Source of the DNA: CAXSBR01 sp964236495
Lineage (GTDB): Bacteria; Actinomycetota; Actinomycetes; Mycobacteriales; Jatrophihabitantaceae
DNA length: 64,000 nucleotides
NCBI GenBank assembly: GCA_964236495.1
Contig: CAXSBR010000002.1
Location: forward strand, 248,001 to 312,000
Direction: 5' to 3'
This document shows, in pieces, positions 44,661 to 53,155 of this stretch (its first letter is position 1; every line of letters begins with the position of its first letter). The notes beneath the pieces are model-generated. The model saw only the letters and a list, made by a program, of their open reading frames with translations. It was not told where the DNA came from and searched no databases. Both the position numbers and the translations under genes were made by a program.

Positions 44661-45371
44661 TCAGGCGAACAGCGGTGGTAGCGCGAACAGCAAGATCGTC
44701 GACCAGGTTACGTGCGTGAGGATCGGCGCCAGGACACCCCCGGAGGCCCGCCGTTGCAGGCCGAGCACCAAGCCCAGAGCGAGTGCTGCGAACACCAGCA
44801 TCGGATTGCGGGTGGCAATGGTTGCCACCGCGTAGACCACTGTCGAAATGACCACCGGGTTCTTGCGCCCGATTGCTGCGAACAGTGCGCCGCGGAAAAA
44901 GACCTCCTCCGCCACGCCGTTGACCAGAGTGACGGCTGCGATCCCGATCGCCGAGCCCTGCCGGGCGTGGGCAAGCACGCTCTGCACGAAGTCCCGCAGC
45001 GGTGCGATCTCGCGCACCACCAGTGCACCCACGACGAACATCGCCCCGGCCAACAGGCCGGTGACCACCGGCGTGATCAGTGGACGACGCAAGGTGCCGC
45101 TGAACGGGATGTAGCCCAGATGCAGCGGTCCCGACAACAGGCCGCCCACCACCCAGGTCGCAGCCACTGCCAGCGTGAGCGGGTAGAAGGCGAAGCGGCC
45201 GGGCTGCGTCGACAGCGACACGCCGAGCAGTACCGCGCCGATCACCAGAACCACCGCCACGACTGCGCGCCGGCGCCGGAAGTCGGCGTCGGACTGCTGA
45301 TGATTGCGGGGAGCCTTCTCGACCAGCGAGGCGGCGAACGCACGCTCGACGACGCTTCGCCACGCTGTCAT
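44661..45371 (-). CDS. CPBP-family intramembrane metalloprotease
   Basis: A 236-residue, eight-helix-type membrane protein of the CAAX/Abi (CPBP) family. The metal motifs are seen as EEVFFRGALFA (two Glu, then FFRG) in one helix and ILTHVTWSTILLF (His) near the C-terminus. Bacterial members act as membrane proteases, often in bacteriocin immunity or export; no peptide gene is visible nearby. The gene is read in a different frame from the open frame continuing out of the PAP2 gene. Confidence 0.88.
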   Translation of the reverse strand: MTAWRSVVERAFAASLVEKAPRNHQQSDADFRRRRAVVAVVLVIGAVLLGVSLSTQPGRFAFYPLTLAVAATWVVGGLLSGPLHLGYIPFSGTLRRPLITPVVTGLLAGAMFVVGALVVREIAPLRDFVQSVLAHARQGSAIGIAAVTLVNGVAEEVFFRGALFAAIGRKNPVVISTVVYAVATIATRNPMLVFAALALGLVLGLQRRASGGVLAPILTHVTWSTILLFALPPLFA

Positions 45372-45446
45372 GCCTGCACGGCGGTCATCGTGGCGGCGTC
45401 GAGTCCGGCGCAGAGTTCAGCCCGGCGGCCGTCGTTGGAACGCGCA

Positions 45447-46385
45447 TCAGCGCTGCGCTGCGGAATCGGCCGAACCCAGCTGTGCAGCCCGGTCGGTGAG
45501 CGCCAGTCGCACCGCGTCGTCGTAACCCATCGTCGGGCCTGGCACGACGTCTTCGATGCCGCGCTCGCGCACCACCACCTTGGTGGTCATCGAGTCGACC
45601 AGGGTTCGGGCCGTCGCGGTGTCGACGTCGGTAACCAGTGCAAGCCACGCCGAGGACAGGCGCGGAGTGAGCAGTGGAACGCTGATGTTGGGCAATTTCT
45701 TGCCCTGCACGGCAGCGGCGCGCTGCATCATGTCGATGTAGCGCAGCACCTCAGGGCCGCCGATGTCGAAGGTTCGTCCGCGCGCAGCGGCGGGTTCCAG
45801 CACGCCACTGAGGTAGCGGATGACGTCGGGCAGCGCGATCGGCTGCGTCTCGGTGTTGACCCAGCGCGGAGTCAGCATCAGCGGCAGGTGATCGATCAGC
45901 TGGCGGGTGATCTCCCATGAGATTCCGCCGTGGCCGACGACGACGGCGGCACGCAGCACGGTCACCGGCACGCCGTCGGCGGCGAGCAGGTGTTCCACCT
46001 CGCGCCGTGAGCGCAGGTGTGCAGATAGATCGTGGTTGTCGTCACCGAGCCCGCCGAGATAGACGATCCGCTCGAGCCCGGCATGCGCTCCGGCGCTGGA
46101 GAAGTTGCCGGCCGCGGTCGCATCCATGTCCTCGAAGTCGGCAGAGCCCAGTGAGTGCACCAGGTAGTAGGCGGCGTCCGCGCCGGCCATCGCTGCTTTC
46201 AGGGAACCGAGGTCGGACACGTCGCCGGCAACGGCGGTACCGGCGCCCTGGTAGGAGTCGGGCTGTCGGGTCATGGCACGGACGTCGTAACCCGAAGCGG
46301 CCAATGCGGTGCACAGGTGCGAGCCGACGAAGCCTGATGCGCCGGCGACCAGAACGGTCTTAGTCTCAGACGTGGACATGGTCAT
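45447..46385 (-). CDS. NAD(P)-binding SDR/NmrA-like protein
   Basis: A 312-residue atypical short-chain dehydrogenase-like protein: nucleotide motif VAGASGFVGSHL at about residue 12, then GDVSDLGSLKAAMAGADAAY, YYLVHSL and VLRAAVVVGHGG. The classical Tyr-x3-Lys active site is not evident, as in NmrA-like and DUF2867-linked proteins, so it may bind nucleotide for sensing or act on a quinone-like substrate. Start at ATG 46385 or 46379 (MSTSETKTV); I saw no strong ribosome site for either. Confidence 0.82.
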   Translation of the reverse strand: MTMSTSETKTVLVAGASGFVGSHLCTALAASGYDVRAMTRQPDSYQGAGTAVAGDVSDLGSLKAAMAGADAAYYLVHSLGSADFEDMDATAAGNFSSAGAHAGLERIVYLGGLGDDNHDLSAHLRSRREVEHLLAADGVPVTVLRAAVVVGHGGISWEITRQLIDHLPLMLTPRWVNTETQPIALPDVIRYLSGVLEPAAARGRTFDIGGPEVLRYIDMMQRAAAVQGKKLPNISVPLLTPRLSSAWLALVTDVDTATARTLVDSMTTKVVVRERGIEDVVPGPTMGYDDAVRLALTDRAAQLGSADSAAQR

Positions 46386-46550
46386 GGCCGTCGTCGATTT
46401 AGCATCCGGTGCTGGCCTTTCGTGGTAAGCCGAAGTCGAGGTGTGGCGCCTCGACCCGTCGCTTGTAGTGTAGCCATTGATCGAACGCTCAAGGCCAGTC
46501 AACAGATCGGCCTCTCGCCCACCACCGCCTCCGGGCAGAAAAGAGATGTC

Positions 46551-46778
46551 ATGACCGCAACCACACCCTCCGTCACAGACCAGCACACCACCAGCTTCGT
46601 AGATCTTGGTCAGCAGATGTGGGCGTACCTCACCGGCGCGCAGGCCGCGATCAATTACGAGTTCGTCGACATGACCGTCGAGGTGCCTCGCGAGACCGGT
46701 CCCGATTCACCGCGCGCGACATGGAAGCTCAACGGCACTCTGCGCATCACCACGGCGGACGCTGCAAGTAAGCAGTGA
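46551..46778 (+). CDS. Small protein of unknown function, upstream member of a coupled pair
   Basis: A 75-residue soluble protein: an N-terminal Thr-rich start, a helical SFVDLGQQMWAYLTGAQAAI segment, then beta-strand-like FVDMTVEVPRET and ATWKLNGTLRITT. I recognise no family. The ORF uses the same GC-rich codons as its neighbours. Its stop overlaps the next GTG start by 4 bases (GTGA), supporting both as real genes and suggesting the two products act together. Confidence 0.65.
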   Translation: MTATTPSVTDQHTTSFVDLGQQMWAYLTGAQAAINYEFVDMTVEVPRETGPDSPRATWKLNGTLRITTADAASKQ

Positions 46779-47278
46779 CGTCGTCGGGGTTCAGGCCACC
46801 ACCCGGCCCGGCGCTCGACGTCCAGGCCGCGTTGTCGCTGGAGATCGACGGGCGGGCCGCGTCGATCACCGGATCCGGCGACCGGCTGGTTCTGCACCTC
46901 GACTCCCCCGGGCACACGCTGCACGCGGCGCGGGGATTTACGTCGTCGGCAGCCGTCGGCGGGGTGGCTAACATGCTGAGGGCCGCTGGCCTACGCCTGG
47001 ACGTCGAGGGTGCACACGGCCGGTTGCTGTCCATGGGCGCCGGCATCGATTCTTTACTAGGCCGCGTAAGCACAGGTAGCCGTTCCGTTTCGGCGGGTTC
47101 ACCACGGGCGGTGACCTATCTCGCCGCGCAGCTGCTGCGGCGCGTGGGGGGCCGTCGACAGAGCGCAACCGTTGCTGGCCTCACGGGCGCAGGGTTGATT
47201 GCAGCAGCACTGGTCTCGGCACTGAGCGGACGGCATTCGCGCGCTGACATACCAGGCAGGAACAGCCGTACCCGGTAG
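46775..47278 (+). CDS. Unknown protein coupled to the 46551 gene
   Basis: A 167-residue protein: a beta-rich first half (ALSLEIDGRAASITGSGD, RLVLHLDSPGHTL), a Gly/Ala helix region, and a hydrophobic stretch near the C-terminus (VAGLTGAGLIAAALVSAL) that could be a membrane segment, ending in a basic tail. The first halves of both members of the pair have beta-strands with charged ends, so a complex is possible. No family recognised. GTG start at 46775. Confidence 0.65.
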   Translation: MTSSGFRPPPGPALDVQAALSLEIDGRAASITGSGDRLVLHLDSPGHTLHAARGFTSSAAVGGVANMLRAAGLRLDVEGAHGRLLSMGAGIDSLLGRVSTGSRSVSAGSPRAVTYLAAQLLRRVGGRRQSATVAGLTGAGLIAAALVSALSGRHSRADIPGRNSRTR

Positions 47279-47491
47279 CGCCTGTTCGACCAGCACCGTT
47301 GCCGCGACCCGAACTTCACCGACGGACACGTCGGGCGCCGGCCCGGACGGCCTCGAGGTGGTCGGTAAGCGAGAGGTCAGCCCGGCGACCTGATCCGTTC
47401 ATGTGTTCTCCATCTGTGCGCCAGCTGAGTTGGCCAGGGTGAGGTTGCGCGACCCGGTCCCGCGAGTCGCTCGAACCCCACAGGAGCGTTC

Positions 47492-48526
47492 ATGCGTATC
47501 TGGCACCGCCCGGCACTCGCTGCCACCGCGATTCTCGCCATCGCCAGCAGCAGCGCCGCCACCGCGTCGGCGTCGCCCCAGCACGACCGCGGCCACAAAC
47601 ACTCGGATTACACCTTCGCCGTCATCGGTGACATTCCCTACGGCGATGCCCAGATCGCGGCGTTCCCGAGCCGGATCGACCAGATCAACGCCGATCCGGC
47701 GGTGCAGTGGGTCGACCATCTGGGTGACATCAAGAACGGGTCGTCACAGTGCAGCGACGACTACTTCCGCTTGATTCGCAGCGATTTCGACCGGTTCCAG
47801 GACCCGCTGGTCTACACGATCGGTGACAACGAGTGGACCGACTGCCACCGTCTCAACAACGGCGCCTACAACCCGCTGGAACGCCTGGCCACCGTGCGGA
47901 GCCTGTTCTTTACCGATCCCGGCCGCACGTTGGGCCAGCACGCGGCGAGGGTGGACTCGCAAGCCGACCAGGGGCTGCCGGAGAACGTGCGCTGGCAGCA
48001 CGCCGACGTGTCGTTTGCCGCGGTGCACATCGTGGGCAGCAACAACAGCCTGGCGCCGTGGACGGGCAACACCGCTCCTACTCCAGAGCAGACTGCCGAG
48101 GTGCTGGCGCGCACGGCGGCCGACATCCAGGAGATCCACGACACCTTCGCGAAAGCTCGGGCCAACCGCGACCGCGCCGTCGTGCTGTTCACGCAGGCCG
48201 ACATGTTCGATCCCACCGTCACCCCGTTGAGCTACGCCGACTACCACGCCTTCACCCCGATCGTCGCGGCGATCGCCCGGGAGTCAGCGGCGTTCGGCAA
48301 GCCGGTGTACCTGTTCAACGGCGACAGCCACATCTACAACGCCGACCGGCCGCTGGCGCCAGGGTCGAGCTGGCTGTCGTTCTACGGCGTCGCTCAAGCT
48401 GCGCCCAACCTGCAGCGCGTCACTGTGGACGGCTCAGCCAACGCCAACGACTACCTGCGCGTGACGGTCAACCGGCATGGATCCGACGTTCTGGGCTGGA
48501 CGCGGGTGCCGTTCACCGCCTCCTGA
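47492..48526 (+). CDS. Secreted metallophosphoesterase
   Basis: A 344-residue calcineurin-fold phosphoesterase. The signal peptide is MRIWHRPALAATAILAIASS with an ASA-like cleavage site near residue 28. Metal motifs: FAVIGDIPYGD, VDHLGDIKNGSSQC, YTIGDNEWTDC and YLFNGDSHIY, covering the GD, GDxxx, GDN and GDxH ligands of the family. Cys residues in the second and third motifs may form a disulfide outside the cell. Substrate unknown (phosphate ester or nucleotide). It stands alone with 213 bases upstream. Confidence 0.88.
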   Translation: MRIWHRPALAATAILAIASSSAATASASPQHDRGHKHSDYTFAVIGDIPYGDAQIAAFPSRIDQINADPAVQWVDHLGDIKNGSSQCSDDYFRLIRSDFDRFQDPLVYTIGDNEWTDCHRLNNGAYNPLERLATVRSLFFTDPGRTLGQHAARVDSQADQGLPENVRWQHADVSFAAVHIVGSNNSLAPWTGNTAPTPEQTAEVLARTAADIQEIHDTFAKARANRDRAVVLFTQADMFDPTVTPLSYADYHAFTPIVAAIARESAAFGKPVYLFNGDSHIYNADRPLAPGSSWLSFYGVAQAAPNLQRVTVDGSANANDYLRVTVNRHGSDVLGWTRVPFTAS

Positions 48527-48686
48527 GCGGCGTCCGGTCGGGCCGGTACCTAGCGACGTGATCGCTACGACATTCTGTCCCGGCCGGCGTGCGAAGCTGT
48601 CCGCCCGCCTCGCGGTGTAGTCGAGGGGCTCTGATCCACATCGAATTGACGCGTGCGGTGATCGTAGGTAACTTAGCGAAATGTCG

Positions 48687-48706
48687 TTCTAGAGCGTTCA
48701 TTCTAG
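48687..48706. promoter_or_regulatory. Paired TTCTAG motifs before the IclR gene
   Basis: TTCTAG at 48687-48692 and again at 48701-48706 (the latter as CATTCTAG), about 52-72 bases upstream of the IclR start. CATTCTAG also occurs twice before the flavin hydroxylase gene at 53156, so this may be a shared operator. Confidence 0.4.
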
Positions 48707-48758
48707 GGTTCCTGCGAGGGTTGTGCGCAAGCGTCAGGTGCACAGGAGACGAGGTCGA

Positions 48759-49544
48759 ATGACGGCGAGCGAGACCGAGTCCGGAGTGCTGCAAAAGGCC
48801 TTCGACGTGCTGGCCACTTTCTCGCCTGCTCGTGACGCGCTGAGCTTGAGTGACATCTCCCGTCGTAGCGGACTGCCGAAAACCACGACGCACCGGGTGC
48901 TGCAACAAATGCTGGCCGTCGGCGTCGTGAACCGCGAAGGCAACCGTTATCACGTCGGTCAACGGATGTTCGTGCTCAGCAGCCCTTCCCGCGAGGCGGC
49001 TGTACGTGAGGCGGCGCTGGGCGACCTGAGCGAGCTGCACCGCACTTGCGGCAACACCGTCCACCTCGCGGTCTTGAGCGAGACCAACGCCTTGTATCTC
49101 GAAAAGCTCGATTCACGCGCCACCGTAGCTTCTCCATCGTTGCCCGGAGGTCGCGTTCCGGCACACTGCACCGCGGTCGGTAAGGCGTTACTGGCCTACC
49201 GTTCGACACGTGAAATCGATGCGGTCTGCGCCTCGGAACTCGTCGCCCGGACCACTGCATCCATTTCGACGGCATCGGCGCTGCGACGAGCGTTGACCCA
49301 GATCCGCCAGGACGGGTTTGCGACCGACGACGAAGAAGCGGCGCCCGACCTGCGCTGCGTCGCCGTGCCCATCGTCGTCGGCAGGCACGCGGTAGCCGCT
49401 ATCTCGATTGCGCACGCCGCGTCGCGGCCCTTGCCATCAGGATCGACGTCCCTGCTGCGGCACACGGCGGGCCGGATCGGCCGCAAGCTCACGACAGTGA
49501 TCCAGACCAGCACGGTCACCACAGGCCTGGGCGCACCGGCCTGA
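48759..49544 (+). CDS. IclR-family transcriptional regulator
   Basis: A 261-residue regulator. The winged helix at about residues 8-68 (VLQKAFDVLATFSPARDALS, GLPKTTTHRVLQQMLAVGV) is followed by the IclR effector domain (LHRTCGNTVHLAVLSETNAL, GRVPAHCTAVGKALLAYRST, DDEEAAPDLRCVAVPIV). ATG at 48759 has AGGAGA about 9 bases upstream. IclR proteins commonly control aromatic-catabolism genes, which fits the cluster to the right. Coupled to the TetR gene by TGATG. Confidence 0.93.
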   Translation: MTASETESGVLQKAFDVLATFSPARDALSLSDISRRSGLPKTTTHRVLQQMLAVGVVNREGNRYHVGQRMFVLSSPSREAAVREAALGDLSELHRTCGNTVHLAVLSETNALYLEKLDSRATVASPSLPGGRVPAHCTAVGKALLAYRSTREIDAVCASELVARTTASISTASALRRALTQIRQDGFATDDEEAAPDLRCVAVPIVVGRHAVAAISIAHAASRPLPSGSTSLLRHTAGRIGRKLTTVIQTSTVTTGLGAPA

Positions 49545-50149
49545 TGGTCGCCGGCAACACCCGCCCACGGGGCAGCACCAGAGACGAAATTCTTGACGCC
49601 GCGGAAGCGTTGATGGCCGACCGGGGGTACGCAGCGACTTCGATTGCCGCCGTGTGCGCCACGTCGAATTTTCCAGTGGGTTCGGTCTACTGGCATTTTC
49701 GCGACAAGGCAGGGCTGTTGGCCGCGGTGATGGAACGGGGATCTCAAGAGTTTTTTGCACAATTGCCTACCGCCGCGACGCTAGAGGGCACACCGCGTGA
49801 GCGCTTCGACCGGTGGTTCGACGCCAATACTGAGCTGCTCGTTCGCCGTCCGCCGTTTTTGCGTCTACATCTGACCTTGTGTCTGGGTGAGCACAACGAA
49901 AGCCCGACCCACGACACCCTCGAGAGGGTGCGGACCATGGCACGCGGGCGTATCGCAGACGCATTGCACCCGTGGGTCGATCAATTCCATCCCGATAACA
50001 GCGTCGAGATGTCGCGCAGCCTGGCCGCTTACATGCTGGCAACGGTCGACGGCGCCTTCATCGCCCAGCACGCGGACGGCGCCTGGCTGGCAGGGCTGCT
50101 GCAGATCCTCCATGCGTCGTTGGTCAGCGCCGTCCAGCACAGCCACTGA
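49544..50149 (+). CDS. TetR-family transcriptional regulator
   Basis: A 201-residue repressor with the HTH at about residues 12-58 (TRDEILDAAEALMADRGYAA, FPVGSVYWHFRDKAGLLAAV) and a helical ligand domain. ATG overlaps the IclR stop by one base, so the two regulators are made together. A hairpin (50158-50176) follows the stop. Confidence 0.93.
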   Translation: MVAGNTRPRGSTRDEILDAAEALMADRGYAATSIAAVCATSNFPVGSVYWHFRDKAGLLAAVMERGSQEFFAQLPTAATLEGTPRERFDRWFDANTELLVRRPPFLRLHLTLCLGEHNESPTHDTLERVRTMARGRIADALHPWVDQFHPDNSVEMSRSLAAYMLATVDGAFIAQHADGAWLAGLLQILHASLVSAVQHSH

Positions 50150-50157
50150 CATCGGTC

Positions 50158-50176
50158 GCGCCGGGCAGCCCGGTGC
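50158..50176. terminator. Hairpin between tetR and the convergent hydrolase
   Basis: An 8-base-pair stem (with one G-T pair) and a CAG loop, 9 bases after the TetR stop; the convergent hydrolase gene ends at 50237. No T-run. Confidence 0.5.
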
Positions 50177-50236
50177 GGCGGGAGTCTTCCAGTCGCTTCG
50201 CCGCTTCGACCACGCCTTGGCGAGACGTCGCAGGGA

Positions 50237-51136
50237 TCACGATCGACCGTCCTCGGTCAGGTAGTCGACGACCAGCTCGTTGAACAGTTGCCACTGTTCC
50301 CACTGGGGCCAGTGTCCGGCGCCCTCGACGTACTCGAACCGACCCCCGGAAATCCTTTCGGCCATCTGCATCCCGGCTGCGGCAGGACCGCTGGGGTCGT
50401 TCGAGGTCCAGACGACCATCGCCCCGTTCGGGACGGCGGACAGATCGGCATCGACGATCATGTTCCGTCGTCGCACCTCGGGATCCTGGAGGCACAGGAT
50501 GTGTCGCATCGACTCGGCGAACCCCGGCTGGGCGTAGATCGCCTGCCGAATCGCGACCAGCTCGTCGGTGACCGTAGCCGGGTCGGCCATCAGCCACTCG
50601 AGACGTGCCCGGATGCGCTCATCGCTCGGGTCGTCGGCGGCCGCCTGCGACAGCGATCTGATCCGTTCCATGACCTCGGGGCGGGCCATCGTGCCGCCCG
50701 GCGTGTTCAGCACCAGCCTCCCGGTGCGTTCGGGGTAGGCCGCAGCGAACTTGACCGCGACCCAGCCGCCCAAAGATTCACCGTTGAGGTGCGCTTGGTC
50801 GATCCCGAGGGCATCGAGCAGGCCGGCGAGATGGTCGACGTAGTCGGGAAGTTGCAGGTCGGTGTCTGCGTGGGTGGTGTAGCCGTGGCCGGGGTAGTCG
50901 TAGGCGACCACGCGGAAATGCTCGGCCAGAGCGGGGATGTTGTGCGCGTACGCCTCCAGGTGGCCGCCGGTGCCGGCCAGCAGGATCAAGGCCGGCGCGT
51001 CCGGCCGGCCGGCCTGCAAAACGCGGGTTCGCCACCGCCCCACCTGGACGTAGTCGATCGAGTGGCTCGTTGCCGACAGGGCTACCCACACCGGCATGAC
51101 AGACGGCCCGGTAGCAGCGGTGGATGCGTCGGTCAC
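50237..51136 (-). CDS. Alpha/beta hydrolase, MhpC-type meta-cleavage C-C hydrolase
   Basis: A 299-residue alpha/beta hydrolase. Nucleophile Ser in LNGESLGGWVAV, catalytic His in VEGAGHWPQWEQW, oxyanion region LLAGTGGHLEAYA. The MhpC group hydrolyses meta-ring-fission products to 2-hydroxypenta-2,4-dienoate and an acid; the divergent neighbour is an extradiol dioxygenase, which supports this role over a simple esterase. GTG at 51136 has GGAG 7 bases upstream. Regulator genes lie on both sides of this gene pair. Confidence 0.85.
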   Translation of the reverse strand: MTDASTAATGPSVMPVWVALSATSHSIDYVQVGRWRTRVLQAGRPDAPALILLAGTGGHLEAYAHNIPALAEHFRVVAYDYPGHGYTTHADTDLQLPDYVDHLAGLLDALGIDQAHLNGESLGGWVAVKFAAAYPERTGRLVLNTPGGTMARPEVMERIRSLSQAAADDPSDERIRARLEWLMADPATVTDELVAIRQAIYAQPGFAESMRHILCLQDPEVRRRNMIVDADLSAVPNGAMVVWTSNDPSGPAAAGMQMAERISGGRFEYVEGAGHWPQWEQWQLFNELVVDYLTEDGRS

Positions 51137-51386
51137 GGCGTAGCTCCTTTTCCAGCGTGTCTAGGAGTTGTTCATGGTGGCCGGGCAGCGTGACGAGCTG
51201 GTGCGCCTGTTCCGGAGGTTGGAACACGCAACTAGGGACCAGGCAGCCGGGTTCGCTCGGTGCAGCCGGAGCAGCGACATGCGCCTGATCCGTCGTTCCG
51301 ACCATCGGAACTCCGCGGCGTGCTGACGGTTCCAGTGGGTCACTGTGGATCACCATGCTCGTAATCGACAAGATCTGGAGGAACGC
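51137..51386. promoter_or_regulatory. 250-base divergent spacer between hydrolase and dioxygenase genes
   Basis: Both promoters of the ring-cleavage genes should lie here. I see no strong palindrome and no copy of the CATTCTAG motif; a lone TCTAG lies near 51160. A strong GGAGG precedes the dioxygenase start. Confidence 0.45.
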
Positions 51387-52346
51387 ATGCCCGTTGCTCT
51401 CGTAACGACCTCGCATACGCCGCTCTTGCATTACACCGAGCCGGCGGAGGGAGTCCGAGATCGGGTCGATGGCGCGTTCGACGACGCCCGGCGCTTCATC
51501 GCCGACTTCGCACCTGACCTGATCGTGCTGTTCGCGCCAGACCACTACAACGGCTTCTTCTACGACATGATGCCGGCCTTCTGCGTCGGCGCCGCCGCAC
51601 AGTCGATCGGCGACTACGGCTCCACGGTCGGACCGCTGCGTGTCGACCGCAGCGCCGCCTACCTGCTTGCACGTGCGGTGATGGCCGCCGACGTCGACAC
51701 GGCCGTTTCCGAAAACATGTTTGTGGACCACGGCTTCGTCCAGCCGTTGCAGGAGCTGGTCGGCGGTATCGACAAGATCGACACGGTGCCCATATTTATC
51801 AACTGTGTCGCCGAACCACTGGGCGCGCCGCGCCGGGCCATCGGGCTCGGTGCGGCGATCGGGTCGGCGTTGGCCGCAATGGACCGGCGGGTGCTGCTGC
51901 TCGGTTCGGGCGGGTTGTCGCACGACCCGCCGGTACCGCAACTGGAAGGCGCGCCGCCGGAGGTCGCGGCCATGTTGATCTCTGAGGGTCGTCACCTCAA
52001 TCCGGAGCAGCGCGCGGCGCGTCAGGAACGGGTGATTCGAGCCGGTCGGGAGTACGCGGCCGGGACGTCGACCATGCAGCCGCTCAACCCGCAATGGGAT
52101 CAGCTCGTCCTGGCGACGCTGGCAACGGGTGACTTCGAGCAGATCACGTCCTGGACGACGGAATGGTTCACCGAGCAGGCTGGGCATGCGGCTCATGAAG
52201 TCCGAACCTTGATCGCGGCCTATGCTGCCCTCGCGGCCAGCGGACCCTACGAGGTCACCTCGTCTTTTTACGAGGCGATACCGGACTGGATCGCCGGCTT
52301 CGCGGTGACCACCGCCCGGCCCGTGACGGTGGCCGCGCCCGTCTGA
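51387..52346 (+). CDS. Extradiol dioxygenase, MhpB type (2,3-dihydroxyphenylpropionate 1,2-dioxygenase-like)
   Basis: A non-haem iron type II (LigB-fold) dioxygenase of 319 residues. Active-site histidines are in VTTSHTPLLH, APDHYNGFFYDMMPAFCVG, MFVDHGFVQPLQ and GSGGLSHDPPVP, as in MhpB. It opens a catechol ring carrying a C3 acid side chain between the hydroxylated and substituted carbons. GGAGG lies 5 bases before the ATG at 51387; the frame open to 51345 is not needed. Substrate in this cluster may be a 2-substituted analogue (see findings). Confidence 0.92.
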   Translation: MPVALVTTSHTPLLHYTEPAEGVRDRVDGAFDDARRFIADFAPDLIVLFAPDHYNGFFYDMMPAFCVGAAAQSIGDYGSTVGPLRVDRSAAYLLARAVMAADVDTAVSENMFVDHGFVQPLQELVGGIDKIDTVPIFINCVAEPLGAPRRAIGLGAAIGSALAAMDRRVLLLGSGGLSHDPPVPQLEGAPPEVAAMLISEGRHLNPEQRAARQERVIRAGREYAAGTSTMQPLNPQWDQLVLATLATGDFEQITSWTTEWFTEQAGHAAHEVRTLIAAYAALAASGPYEVTSSFYEAIPDWIAGFAVTTARPVTVAAPV

Positions 52347-52392
52347 GGTGCGCCAAGCCGTACGCGGCCGGCAGGCGAAGGAGCACCCGAGG

Positions 52393-53097
52393 CTAGGGAA
52401 GTGTTTCTTTTCGGGCCCGCTCGAGCATCGCGATGTTGCGCAAGATGTGGTGGCGCATATGTGTTCGAGCCGTGTCCGGGTCCGAACTCGCAATAGCGTC
52501 GATTATCAATTCATGCTCGTCGTGGCGCTCGCCGACCTCGTCGGCAATCGGCGAATCGAGCGCCGATCCGTTGATCAGCAGATCCGACATGTCCCACATC
52601 TGCCTACTGGTGCGTCGGTAGACCGAGGAGTGAGCCATTTCGAGTACCACCGCGTGGAACTCCCTATTGATCACTCGGTAGCGACCCGCCCGCTCCGCCT
52701 CGTCGGCCAGCGACACGAGCCGCTCCATCCGCGCGTTGACCGCTTTCAGCGACTCCAGCTGCGTCGACGTCCGTCGTTCGGCGGCGGCCGCTGCAGTTTC
52801 CACTTCGACACTCGCAAAAACTGTGAAGAAGTCGGCGATTTCAGTGTGGTTGTACACCGGGACGCGACACCCCACCTGGGGGATGATCTCGATGAGCCCG
52901 TCGCCCGCGAGACGACGCATGGCTTCCATGATCGGCTGCTTACTGGTACCGAAATCTCGACGCAAGGTCTCGACCTGGACTAGGTGTCCAGCCGGCCACT
53001 CGCCGCCGAGCAGCCTCTCCTTCACCCCGTCGTACACGTACGAGCCGAGTCGACGCGCTTCGCCGCTGACCGTTCTTCCCGCTTCGTAGGAAGTCAC
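52393..53097 (-). CDS. GntR-family (FCD/FadR type) transcriptional regulator
   Basis: A 234-residue regulator. The winged helix at about residues 14-80 (YVYDGVKERLLGGEWPAGHL, FGTSKQPIMEAMRRLAGDGL) is followed by an all-helical FCD domain (FFTVFASVEVETAAA, INREFHAVVLEMAHSS, HDEHELIIDAIASSD, HMRHHI) with the Asp/His metal-site pattern common in FCD proteins. GTG at 53097. It diverges from the flavin hydroxylase gene with a 58-base spacer holding two GCATTCTAGC repeats, its likely binding sites. Confidence 0.92.
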   Translation of the reverse strand: MTSYEAGRTVSGEARRLGSYVYDGVKERLLGGEWPAGHLVQVETLRRDFGTSKQPIMEAMRRLAGDGLIEIIPQVGCRVPVYNHTEIADFFTVFASVEVETAAAAAERRTSTQLESLKAVNARMERLVSLADEAERAGRYRVINREFHAVVLEMAHSSVYRRTSRQMWDMSDLLINGSALDSPIADEVGERHDEHELIIDAIASSDPDTARTHMRHHILRNIAMLERARKETLP

Positions 53098-53101
53098 GCT
53101 G

Positions 53102-53141
53102 GCATTCTAGCTGGACCAGCTCTGAGAGGTTGCATTCTAGC
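53102..53141. promoter_or_regulatory. Two GCATTCTAGC repeats, likely GntR operator
   Basis: GCATTCTAGC at 53102-53111 and 53132-53141, exactly 30 bases apart (about three helical turns, same face), fill the spacer between the GntR gene and the hydroxylase gene. The second lies 15-24 bases before the hydroxylase ATG, a typical repressor position. A related AATGCTAG element precedes the Ldh gene at 56128. Confidence 0.6.
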
Positions 53142-53155
53142 ATTACACTGCTGGC

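Noticed and set aside
43552..45363. A single 603-codon minus-strand frame
   Set aside because: Only the last 268 codons encode PAP2 motifs. The upstream part lies over the CPBP gene, which has its own family motifs in another frame.
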